A DNA stretch of 5,042 nucleotides from Candidatus Aenigmatarchaeota archaeon (GTDB lineage Archaea; EX4484-52; B79-G9). Shown here piece by piece: positions 1-5,042 of this stretch (positions within the stretch are counted from its first letter, which is position 1; each line of letters opens with the position of its first letter). The translations under genes and the position numbers were made by a program. Under the pieces are notes generated by a model. The model searched no databases. It was given only the letters and a program-made list of their open reading frames with translations, and was not told the DNA's origin. The DNA lies in contig JAGLMX010000060.1 in the NCBI GenBank assembly GCA_023139785.1, forward strand, positions 1 to 5,042. Direction: 5' to 3'.

Positions 1-1226
1 CAATATGCACTGAATGCACACGTGTCGCACAGGGGATTTGCTTCAGCAGTCTTTGCATACATTGGAATCACTCTGGAAAAGACATCAAGATAGTTTTCAT
101 TTACATGGCCTAGTGCCAGCTCAGGCATACTTTTTGCAAGGTCGCACGGAAAAATTGTGCCGTCAGGAGAAATTGAAACTTGTGATATTCCGGCACCGCA
201 CGGCATTCGCAGGCACATATATGAGCGCGGAAAGCCAAGCATGTTGCGCAGCATTGTTTGAATAATCGGATCAAAGACCAAGGTACCTTTTTTTGTGAGT
301 TCTGCCATATATTCTATGCTTTCTTTCCAGAACGGAATGAATTTTTCTACAGTTACTACAAGCTCTTCTTTATTGGATTTGCCGCGCCCGATACAATACA
401 TTGGGCGAAACATAACTTTTTTTACGCCCAGCTTAACATATTCATCCACTATTTTTTTTGCACCGAATTTTATGCTGTGAGCTGTTATTGTCGGCATTAT
501 GTTTACTGTCTTTTTATTGTCCTTGAGATATCTCAGCCATTTTATGACAGAATCATAAGAACCCGAACCGTTCACATATTGTCTCTGAAGATTGTGAAGC
601 TCTTTCGGCCCGTCAAGAGATGAGCAAAGCCCAATGTTGTTTTCAAGGATAAAATTTGCTATTTCTTCAGTCATAAGTGTCATGTTGCTGACAATAACAG
701 GTGAATTTATTTTTTTGCCTGTTTCATTTGCAGCAGCATGTAATTTCATTATGAACTTTTTTAGGGTCTTGAATTTTGCAAGAGGCTCGCCTCCCTGAAA
801 TTCAATATGAAAGCTTTTAGCTGGTGAAGATATCATAAATTCAATTGTTTTATCCATTATTTCTTCAGTCATTGTTTCTGCATTGTATTGTGTTGCGTTT
901 GCATGGCAATATTTGCACACAAGGTTGCATTCATTTGAAATGTTTATGAGATATACCTTTGGAGCGAGAAAATAGGCTAGTTGTTTTTCAAATGAAAAAA
1001 TTATGTTTTTTAGATTCTCTTTTAAGATAACTATTCCGGCATTATTTAGTTTCTTAAACAGTTCACCATTCTCTGTAAATGTTCCGCGAAAAAGCAGTTC
1101 ATATTCTTCGCAGCTCAAAATGGTGAATCCCCCATGCCTTGTAGTGACTAAATATTTGGAGCCAAGCTTTTCGGTGAAATATTCATTTGTGCAAACCGCT
1201 GTCTTTTCTCTGGTCTTGCTAATCAT
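1..1226 (-). CDS. hxsB: HxsB-like radical SAM/SPASM-type peptide maturase (C-terminus cut by window edge)
   Basis: Probable peptide-modifying radical SAM enzyme of the HxsB family. It starts at the ATG at 1226 and stays open to the left edge (408 complete codons), so the C-terminus is missing. Residues 1-90 form a lead-in region with the RHGGFTILSCEEYELL pattern typical of HxsB N-termini. The radical SAM cluster motif CxxxCxxC is at C100, C104 and C107. FQGGEP is at 143-148 and SLDGP at 202-207. The C-terminal part has CGAG at 343-346, C361 in a PDGTIFPCD context, and C400/C403 followed by FSAY and a codon beginning TG, so a further Cys is possible. This is the cysteine arrangement expected of a SPASM-like auxiliary cluster domain. 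The start overlaps the end of the upstream hxsC1 by 8 nt, implying coupled translation; AAGG about 7 nt before the ATG could be a weak ribosome site. Family assignment is by pattern recognition. The reaction on the precursor is inferred. Confidence 0.85.
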   Translation of the reverse strand, partial: MISKTREKTAVCTNEYFTEKLGSKYLVTTRHGGFTILSCEEYELLFRGTFTENGELFKKLNNAGIVILKENLKNIIFSFEKQLAYFLAPKVYLINISNECNLVCKYCHANATQYNAETMTEEIMDKTIEFMISSPAKSFHIEFQGGEPLAKFKTLKKFIMKLHAAANETGKKINSPVIVSNMTLMTEEIANFILENNIGLCSSLDGPKELHNLQRQYVNGSGSYDSVIKWLRYLKDNKKTVNIMPTITAHSIKFGAKKIVDEYVKLGVKKVMFRPMYCIGRGKSNKEELVVTVEKFIPFWKESIEYMAELTKKGTLVFDPIIQTMLRNMLGFPRSYMCLRMPCGAGISQVSISPDGTIFPCDLAKSMPELALGHVNENYLDVFSRVIPMYAKTAEANPLCDTCAFSAY

Positions 1227-2124
1227 TGTTTTGCCTTATTGGTTTGAGTTCATCAGTCCCATAATAATCAAAATAAGAATACCATGTTCCTGTGCATGTT
1301 TTGTAATAAACACAGCCCTTGCATTTATCAACAGTACCGTACATTAAGGTCACTTTTAGCATGTCTGTAGTAGGCGTTTTTGTAAATATATTGCTTTTAT
1401 GTTTCCGGCCAATATATTTTCGATATTTTTCCTTCACCATGCACGGGGGTATCGAATATAGTGTTATATAAAGGCCATTCTTCTTAGCGACGTCTATTGC
1501 AGCCTCAATATATGGTATGGTTTCACGTATATTGATACATATAATTTTATCATTTTTAAGTGCTTTTCCCTGCACATCAAGACCGTTTATTGTTATTCCG
1601 GGGCAATTAGGAAACCGCCGGATTACCATTTCTATGAGATGAGGCATTCTTTTATAATTGATTTTATTGATGACGGTCTTAAGGCCCACCTGAACATCAC
1701 AATCATAAAGATTTTCTATGCCTTGCAGCGTTTCCTCAAAGCTCCCGGGCGACTGGGAAATCCGGTCATGAAGCTCTGCAGTGTCTGCATGAATGGGAAT
1801 AAGTACGCTGAGTGGATTGAGTTCGGCAAGCTTTTCAGCAAGCCACTTATTTGAAAAGTTCCTTCCGTTTGACAGAACAATATAGCGCGTATTTGGGTAT
1901 TTTTGAACAATTCTTTCAATATAATACAAGAATTCTTTTTTGCATGTCGGCTCTCCGCCGGAAATTTCAAGCTCAAAATCTCCTTCGTTTTTGAGTGAAT
2001 CAATAAATTTGTCGATGTTCTGGTTTGTAATTATTTTGCCACAGTTTTTCTCTGAATCAACTGCGCAATGAAGGCAGTTGTTATTGCATTTATAGTCGAA
2101 CACACAGTATATCTTTTTTAGCAT
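1219..2124 (-). CDS. hxsC: HxsC-like radical SAM peptide maturase, paralogue 1
   Basis: 301-residue radical SAM protein starting at ATG 2124. The motif CxxxCxxC is at C13, C17 and C20, SGGEPTC at 55-61, and SNGR at 85-88. The block HDRISQSPGSFEETLQGI (119-136) is what made me call HxsC, where a similar segment reads roughly H-D-x-I/F...G-x-F-x-E-T. The C-terminus has C228 and then C268-x2-C271-x5-C277, followed by YYGTDELKPI, suggesting a shortened SPASM/twitch-type auxiliary cluster. It overlaps hxsB by 8 nt, so HxsC and HxsB are probably made together, as in bacterial Hxs systems where the two radical SAM proteins are paired. A second protein of the same type lies at 2916-3827, and the putative peptide substrate is encoded upstream. 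A candidate TATA box about 25 nt before the ATG suggests a leaderless message. Modification of the precursor is inferred; generic SPASM-type maturase is the alternative name. Confidence 0.82.
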   Translation of the reverse strand: MLKKIYCVFDYKCNNNCLHCAVDSEKNCGKIITNQNIDKFIDSLKNEGDFELEISGGEPTCKKEFLYYIERIVQKYPNTRYIVLSNGRNFSNKWLAEKLAELNPLSVLIPIHADTAELHDRISQSPGSFEETLQGIENLYDCDVQVGLKTVINKINYKRMPHLIEMVIRRFPNCPGITINGLDVQGKALKNDKIICINIRETIPYIEAAIDVAKKNGLYITLYSIPPCMVKEKYRKYIGRKHKSNIFTKTPTTDMLKVTLMYGTVDKCKGCVYYKTCTGTWYSYFDYYGTDELKPIRQNND

Positions 2125-2145
2125 AGTTTGGTATGAAAATGTATT

Positions 2146-2153
2146 TATTTAAA
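2146..2153 (-). promoter_or_regulatory. TATA box for hxsC1-hxsB
   Basis: On the minus strand this reads TTTAAATA, a near-ideal archaeal TATA element, centred about 25 nt upstream of the hxsC1 ATG at 2124. Archaeal initiation falls roughly 22-27 nt downstream of the TATA centre, so the message would start at or next to the ATG (leaderless). This would give the HxsC1-HxsB pair its own promoter, independent of the precursor gene. Confidence 0.55.
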
Positions 2154-2170
2154 CAGTTGCAACCGCTGTA

Positions 2171-2402
2171 ATTCCGCATTTTAATGCGGAGTTGTCGGTT
2201 GGTGTGTCTTTGAAAACACTTCATTGAATTTTATCTCGGAGACCCTAAAAACAGCAAAGCTGTTTTTGAGATATCCGAAAAAGCTATACTTTTATCGGAT
2301 TTCAGAAATGTTGGAACATGGCGTAGCGAGTTCACTTACGTCGAACTAAGTAAACCGCGGCATTAGACTATGGTTTAACCAATGCGGTATACACAATCCG
2401 CC
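2171..2402. other. Cluster of consecutive hairpins; possible structured RNA
   Basis: Several inverted repeats lie side by side: an 8-bp stem TCCGCATT/AATGCGGA at 2173-2190; an imperfect stem at 2204-2219; a 9-bp stem at 2247-2267 nested inside TATCTC (2232-2237) and GAGATA (2268-2273); ATCCGA (2273-2278) with TCGGAT (2295-2300); a compound stem at 2326-2358 (GCG, GTT, ACTTA paired with TAAGT, AAC, CGC, separated by single-base bulges); and GCATT (2360-2364) with AATGC (2381-2385) enclosing the palindrome GGTTTAACC. GGCG (2320-2323) and CGCC (2399-2402) could close the last two as a branched unit. Inverted repeats pair on both strands, so the transcribed strand is uncertain. The minus strand is likeliest, since all flanking genes lie on it. 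I recognise no known RNA family. Confidence 0.4.
2247..2267 (-). terminator. Candidate terminator or attenuator hairpin downstream of the precursor
   Basis: A perfect 9-bp stem, AAAAACAGC paired with GCTGTTTTT, with a 3-nt loop. In minus-strand transcripts it ends in five U residues. It lies about 265 nt beyond the precursor stop and about 120 nt before hxsC1. It could end or attenuate precursor transcripts so that the small peptide is made in excess of the maturases. The U run is short and belongs to the stem, and the element looks similar on the plus strand, so this is tentative. Confidence 0.3.
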
Positions 2403-2530
2403 TTCATAATGAATGGGTCAAACGCTATGCGCTGTCTGATATGCAAAGCATGCGAAAGATATGACCTACGACACATCGAAATAAGTTCATCTGACACACC
2501 AATTGCACAGAAGCAAAGACTGATGGTCGT

Positions 2531-2854
2531 TCATATAATCGCGTTAGTCCAGTCATGCCGAGACCAATTAGACCAGTTATGCCATGTATGATCCCACCAT
2601 GCATGATCCCACCAGCAGTGGTTGTCCCAGGAACCTGTGTCTATTCCGTCGTCATCAGAATTCAAATTTGTGTCTGTAATTTCGTGGGTTGTCTCATCGC
2701 ATGTTGGCGCTGCACTTGCCTCAGAAGTAACTGCAATTGCACCTGCCAGCGCCCCAAGCACAACAAGCCCGTCCAGAATGCCTGTTTTTTCTCCTTTGGG
2801 CTCTTCTTTCAGGTGGCGCTTTTTCAACTTATTTATCTTTTCTTTTAGGCTCAT
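2531..2854 (-). CDS. Putative HxsA-type precursor peptide with Trp/His-rich repeat tail
   Basis: 107-residue protein, the likely substrate of the surrounding radical SAM enzymes. Residues 1-23 are Lys/Arg/Glu-rich. Residues 26-43 are hydrophobic and Gly/Ala-rich (LVVLGALAGAIAV) and are followed by SEASAAP, which looks like a signal-peptidase site near residue 48. Residues 51-75 form a Thr/Asp/Asn-rich spacer containing C52 and an SDDDG segment. The tail (76-104) holds nine Trp (76, 81, 82, 86, 87, 91, 94, 97, 102) and five His-Xaa-Trp motifs (H79, H84, H89, H92, H100), built partly from tandem WWDHx units. Bacterial HxsA targets carry His-Xaa-Ser repeats; here Trp stands in the third position. 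It is the only ATG of the frame and sits between the two maturase groups, 61 bp after hxsC2. That it is a modified peptide is inferred from context and composition; it could instead be an unmodified metal-binding secreted protein. Confidence 0.75.
   Translation of the reverse strand: MSLKEKINKLKKRHLKEEPKGEKTGILDGLVVLGALAGAIAVTSEASAAPTCDETTHEITDTNLNSDDDGIDTGSWDNHCWWDHAWWDHTWHNWSNWSRHDWTNAII
2585..2629 (-). repeat. 15-bp tandem repeat encoding WWDHx units in the precursor tail
   Basis: Positions 2585-2599 and 2600-2614 are adjacent 15-bp copies differing at one base; each encodes Trp-Trp-Asp-His plus one variable residue (Thr or Ala). Positions 2615-2629 are a diverged third copy encoding W-D-N-H-C. 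The array is in frame, so copy number can change without breaking the gene, as expected for a multi-site modification substrate. Confidence 0.8.
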
Positions 2855-2878
2855 TTTTCATCAGTTTATAATACGCGA

Positions 2879-2887
2879 TACAATAAA
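2879..2887 (-). promoter_or_regulatory. Candidate TATA box for the precursor gene
   Basis: Reads TTTATTGTA on the minus strand, centred about 29 nt upstream of the precursor ATG at 2854, within the 61-bp gap after hxsC2. It would give a message with a leader of only a few nucleotides. It fits the consensus less well than the hxsC1 element. An alternative A/T stretch at 2864-2872 seems too close to the ATG. Confidence 0.35.
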
Positions 2888-2915
2888 TTAGTCATTTGAA
2901 CTATAATAATCTTAC

Positions 2916-3827
2916 TTACGTTCTGGAAAGTTCTAATACGGGTTTGATTTCATTTTCTCCGAAAAGATCTAAATGGCATTTATATAATCCGGGGCAAGTC
3001 TCATTTAAGATACATGAAAAACATAATTGAGGCATATCTTTTGAGATGCGAAGCCGCTTTCCTGCTTTATGTATGACGTGCGGGCTTCTTTCATTAGAAA
3101 ATTTTTGATATTGTGTGTGGAGTGCGCAAAGGGGAACCATGTCCAGCCGAATAGAGACATTAAATTTTACGGCAACATCAATGGCCTTTTCAACATAAGG
3201 CATTGCATCGCAAAAGCGCACTCCGAGAACGGCCTGATTCTTTTTTGCACTTCCCTGAATACTTAAAGAGCATATCATGACCTCTTTTATTTTAGGCATT
3301 CTTTTACATACAAATTCGATTGTTTTTGGCAAAAAGCGGTATGTTGCGCGCGTCAATAGGATTTTCATACAGACAACGCCGCCAGCACCCAAAAAATTAT
3401 CTGTTCCTTCCAGAGTTTCCTTGAAACTTCCCGGGCGCTGCGTAAAAAAGTCATGCATTTCCGGAATGTGGGAGTGTATTTCTGTCAGAACTTCTTCAAG
3501 GCCGCAATCAATAAGTTTTTTTGCAAAGAAGAGGTCAGACAGCATTCTGCCGTTGGTAATCATCATTGCCTTACAGCCTATGTTTTTTATGTACGAGATA
3601 ATCTCAAAAATGTCTGGATTTACCGTAGGCTCACCGCCGCATAATATGACGGTTGCACCCATTTTCAATTTTTCAGAATCAATACAAAGAATGATTTCAT
3701 CTAATGTTAAATCACGTTCGGGACGGCTGCCATTTTCAGTACAAAAAATACAATCATTATTACACGAGCCGGCAGCATCGAGAAGAAAAATGCTATTATT
3801 CGACTTTTTCACACTGTTTTTGGCCAT
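2916..3827 (-). CDS. hxsC: HxsC-like radical SAM peptide maturase, paralogue 2
   Basis: 303-residue radical SAM protein. I chose the ATG at 3827; an in-frame TTG at 3842 would add five residues but has no better ribosome site. The motif CxxxCxxC is at C22, C26 and C29, LCGGEPTVNP at 62-71, TNGR at 91-94, and HDFFTQRPGSFKETLEG at 125-141, matching the equivalent block of the paralogue at 1219-2124. Both also share MPYVEKAIDVA-like and QGxAxKN segments. The C-terminus carries C234, C269-x2-C272-x5-C278, an extra C284 that the paralogue lacks, and FGENEIKPV, matching YGTDELKPI in the paralogue. The gene overlaps the end of hxsD by 32 nt and is followed after 61 bp by the precursor gene. Two HxsC-type proteins beside one substrate suggests two different or sequential modifications, or enzymes tuned to different repeat units; this is inference. 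Confidence 0.82.
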   Translation of the reverse strand: MAKNSVKKSNNSIFLLDAAGSCNNDCIFCTENGSRPERDLTLDEIILCIDSEKLKMGATVILCGGEPTVNPDIFEIISYIKNIGCKAMMITNGRMLSDLFFAKKLIDCGLEEVLTEIHSHIPEMHDFFTQRPGSFKETLEGTDNFLGAGGVVCMKILLTRATYRFLPKTIEFVCKRMPKIKEVMICSLSIQGSAKKNQAVLGVRFCDAMPYVEKAIDVAVKFNVSIRLDMVPLCALHTQYQKFSNERSPHVIHKAGKRLRISKDMPQLCFSCILNETCPGLYKCHLDLFGENEIKPVLELSRT

Positions 3828-4497
3828 AATTATCTGTACCAAAATTTGACTTTTTCAGGATTTTTTCCAATTCCTCGCGCACCACAGAAAATTCTTTTGT
3901 TTTTAGATGAAAGCACACATTTGTACCACATTCGCCGGCAGCTATTTTTTTAGCGGTTTCTTCGCAGTCTCTACCGCACCGACCGCAATTTTGCTTTGGC
4001 ATGTATTGGTATACCAGATCAAATGTAGTTTTTTTACCTTCTTTACCTCCGGAATTGCAATCATAATCCGCAGGATTTTCCTGTACAGATGTTTTTTCTT
4101 TTTTATCTGCATACGAATTTAGAGTCTCTGCAATAGCCCGCGGATCAACATTCGTGGGCATCAATTGCCTCACAGCAGCCCCTATTAACGCGTTCCTTGT
4201 GTCAGCATATCTTCTTGCCTGAGCATCTTCAACGCTTGCGTGAAGAAGCTCTGAATAAAATGCATCAGAAATGGCAACAAGATCCTTTTTTGATGCGTCT
4301 TTTTCATCCTCTTTTTTTATTTTAAACACAGCAATTATCGTTTCGAGCGGGTCGCCGTCAATTGCAACTTCAAAGTCCTCGGTAAATCTGTAGGCTGCGC
4401 GCATTATGACGTTTTGAGAATAAAGGCGCGGATTAAGCGTGATTGTCACTGTTTTTTCGGTTTCATCTATTTTAACGTTCTTTTCTTTTTCTGCCAT
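3796..4497 (-). CDS. hxsD: HxsD-like protein fused to a four-cysteine Fe-S (Fes/RnfB-like) domain
   Basis: 233 residues from ATG 4497. Residues 17-110 fit HxsD, the small non-radical-SAM component of His-Xaa-Ser systems: VTITLNPRLYSQNVIMRAAY then RFTEDFEV (21-44 region), and FYSELLHASVEDAQARR with TRNALIGAA (80-108), matching the family's ELL...LRE...T..R.LI block. HxsD proteins are usually about 100 residues, so the rest is extra. A charged linker (130-155) leads to C171-G-R-C174-G-R-D-C178...A-x-x-I-A-A-G-E-C190...C195. The CGxCGxxxC...AxxIAxGE...C layout resembles the small [4Fe-4S] domain (Pfam 'Fes') of RnfB and CO dehydrogenase/acetyl-CoA synthase subunits. It might pass electrons to the radical SAM enzymes or tether them to a redox partner; this is inferred. 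It is the first gene of the locus, with a candidate leaderless promoter, and overlaps hxsC2 by 32 nt. Confidence 0.8.
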   Translation of the reverse strand: MAEKEKNVKIDETEKTVTITLNPRLYSQNVIMRAAYRFTEDFEVAIDGDPLETIIAVFKIKKEDEKDASKKDLVAISDAFYSELLHASVEDAQARRYADTRNALIGAAVRQLMPTNVDPRAIAETLNSYADKKEKTSVQENPADYDCNSGGKEGKKTTFDLVYQYMPKQNCGRCGRDCEETAKKIAAGECGTNVCFHLKTKEFSVVREELEKILKKSNFGTDNYGQKQCEKVE

Positions 4498-4518
4498 GAG
4501 AATTTATTATCCCATTAG

Positions 4519-4526
4519 AATAAATA
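4519..4526 (-). promoter_or_regulatory. Candidate BRE/TATA promoter for the hxsD-hxsC2 module
   Basis: Minus-strand TATTTATT centred about 25 nt from the hxsD ATG at 4497, preceded by a purine-rich AAAAGAAACC stretch that could serve as a BRE. The spacing matches the hxsC1 promoter and predicts a leaderless message. Confidence 0.5.
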
Positions 4527-4573
4527 GGTTTCTTTTTTGGCGCATTATTCACGTGGCTCAAAATTCAGAAAAA

Positions 4574-4580
4574 CATATAT
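4574..4580 (+). promoter_or_regulatory. Candidate BRE/TATA promoter for the plus-strand membrane protein
   Basis: CATATAT with an upstream CAGAAAAA purine stretch (4566-4573), centred 30 nt before the ATG at 4607. It predicts a leader of only a few nucleotides. Together with the hxsD promoter it fills the divergent intergenic region 4498-4606. Confidence 0.45.
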
Positions 4581-4606
4581 CAGTCTTTCTTTGCATAAAT
4601 AAGGCA

Positions 4607-5042
4607 ATGCTGTATGAAATAATGAAATATTACACAAATAACTTTGCCGCAGTGCTATATCTTTTGCTGTTCCTTGTTTTGATTTACCTGTCTGTGTTCA
4701 ATTTCAGGTCTCTAAAAAACTATTTTTCTGCAATAAACAGGAAATATTGGCTGTGTTTGCTTGCAGTGCTTGTTTTAGGGTTTTTGTTTAGGGTTTGCTT
4801 ATGCCCCGAAGCAGAAATTGTGGGTGCAGACAGATGGAATTACAGAATGGCTGCAGAGAGTATGATGGGCGATTACGGTGTTTTGTCCAACATCAGCTCG
4901 TCAGTCAGCAGAAACGTAGGGCATCCATATGGCTATTCCTTCCTATTGGCGATAGCATACATTTTTTTTGGAATAAGCATTAAAGCATCATACGCCCTAA
5001 ATCTTTTATTCGGCTCTCTCTCAATTATTGCAGTTTTTTTAA
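4607..5042 (+). CDS. Membrane protein, probable GT39/ArnT-type glycosyltransferase N-terminus (cut by window edge)
   Basis: 145 codons from ATG 4607 are open to the right edge. A second in-frame ATG at 4622 would drop five residues. Membrane segments are predicted by eye at residues 14-32 (VLYLLLFLVLIYLSVF), 48-63 (WLCLLAVLVLGFLFRV), 112-124 (FLLAIAYIFFG) and from about 128. After the second segment comes an extracytoplasmic-looking stretch with a GADRWNYRMAAESM motif and then NVGHPYGYSFLLAIAYIFFG, which matches the D...Y...A and HPPGYP-like signature of PMT/GT39 and ArnT-type lipid-phosphate-sugar glycosyltransferases. These integral membrane enzymes move sugars from polyprenyl-phosphate donors to proteins or lipids outside the membrane. 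The catalytic domain is only partly visible, so donor and acceptor cannot be stated. It is divergent from the Hxs-like locus, so a functional link is unproven. Confidence 0.65.
   Translation, partial: MLYEIMKYYTNNFAAVLYLLLFLVLIYLSVFNFRSLKNYFSAINRKYWLCLLAVLVLGFLFRVCLCPEAEIVGADRWNYRMAAESMMGDYGVLSNISSSVSRNVGHPYGYSFLLAIAYIFFGISIKASYALNLLFGSLSIIAVFL

Larger units (their letters stand above)
2125..2530. other. Gene-poor intergenic region between precursor and hxsC1
   Basis: These 406 bp hold no convincing protein gene on either strand. The plus-strand frame starting at 2382 gives a short Cys/Ile-rich peptide that runs antisense into the precursor and resembles nothing I know. On the minus strand, the precursor's frame stays open for 51 codons past its TGA, to a TAA at 2375-2377, but it has no recognisable motif. 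The left half (about 2170-2402) is dense in inverted repeats, described separately. The hxsC1 TATA box lies at 2146-2153. I see no tRNA, CRISPR or insertion-sequence signature. It could be a structured RNA, an untranslated spacer separating precursor from maturases, or decayed sequence. Confidence 0.7.

Noticed and set aside
258..623. 121-residue plus-strand open frame opposite hxsB
   Set aside because: It is antisense to HxsB over its conserved C-terminal half; rich in Phe/Tyr/Ile as expected of reverse-strand reading, with no recognisable family.
2320..2402. Cloverleaf-like fold with a TTCGA loop on the minus strand, resembling a tRNA
   Set aside because: The loop and stem do not satisfy the T-arm G-C closing pair, the acceptor is only 4 bp, and no anticodon arm or normal tRNA spacing is present.
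2382..2591. 69-residue plus-strand open frame
   Set aside because: It runs antisense into the strongly supported precursor gene, lacks a promoter or recognisable motif, and its sequence is explained by the reverse of the repeat tail.
2585..2614. Short direct repeats as a CRISPR array
   Set aside because: The 15-bp units are contiguous, have no spacers, and are in frame within a coding sequence.
3828..3842. TTG at 3842 as start of hxsC2
   Set aside because: It adds only five residues and increases the overlap with hxsD; the ATG at 3827 is a stronger start and neither has a clear ribosome site.
3277..3849. 190-residue plus-strand open frame opposite hxsC2
   Set aside because: It is the antisense of a well-supported radical SAM gene with intact motifs; its composition looks like translated reverse strand.

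Overview
The window looks archaeal. The candidate promoters are A/T-rich TATA elements with purine-rich flanks placed about 25 to 30 bp from the start codons, so several messages would be leaderless or nearly so. Strong Shine-Dalgarno sites are absent, and AGA/AGG and ATA codons are common. I cannot name the lineage; base composition is moderate to AT-rich. These lineage points are inference.

Almost the whole window is one minus-strand locus that reads as a divergent His-Xaa-Ser (Hxs) type radical-SAM peptide-modification system. In transcription order (right to left) it holds: an HxsD-like protein carrying an extra C-terminal Fe-S cysteine domain (4497-3796); an HxsC-like radical SAM protein (3827-2916); a small secreted-looking precursor with a Trp/His/Asp-rich repeat tail (2854-2531); about 400 bp without a convincing gene but full of hairpins (2530-2125); a second HxsC-like radical SAM protein (2124-1219); and an HxsB-like radical SAM protein that overlaps it and runs off the left edge (1226-1). 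The family assignments come from recognised sequence patterns: the HxsB GGEP, SLDGP and CGAG blocks, the HxsC PGSF-ETL block, and the HxsD YRFT and ELL...TRN.LI blocks. I could not run a search.

The striking part is the substrate. In the bacterial systems that define the family, the target protein HxsA has His-Xaa-Ser repeats. Here the putative target ends in a tail with five His-Xaa-Trp motifs inside a tandem W-W-D-H-x unit. The simplest model is that HxsB and one or both HxsC enzymes modify this tail with help from HxsD, and that the product is then exported, because the precursor has a hydrophobic segment ending in an Ala-Ser-Ala cleavage-like site. Separate candidate promoters precede hxsD, the precursor and hxsC1, so precursor and maturases may be expressed at different levels.

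At the right edge, across a 109-bp divergent intergenic region (4498-4606), begins a plus-strand membrane protein that resembles the N-terminus of a GT39/ArnT-type glycosyltransferase (4607-5042, cut by the edge). It may simply be a neighbour.
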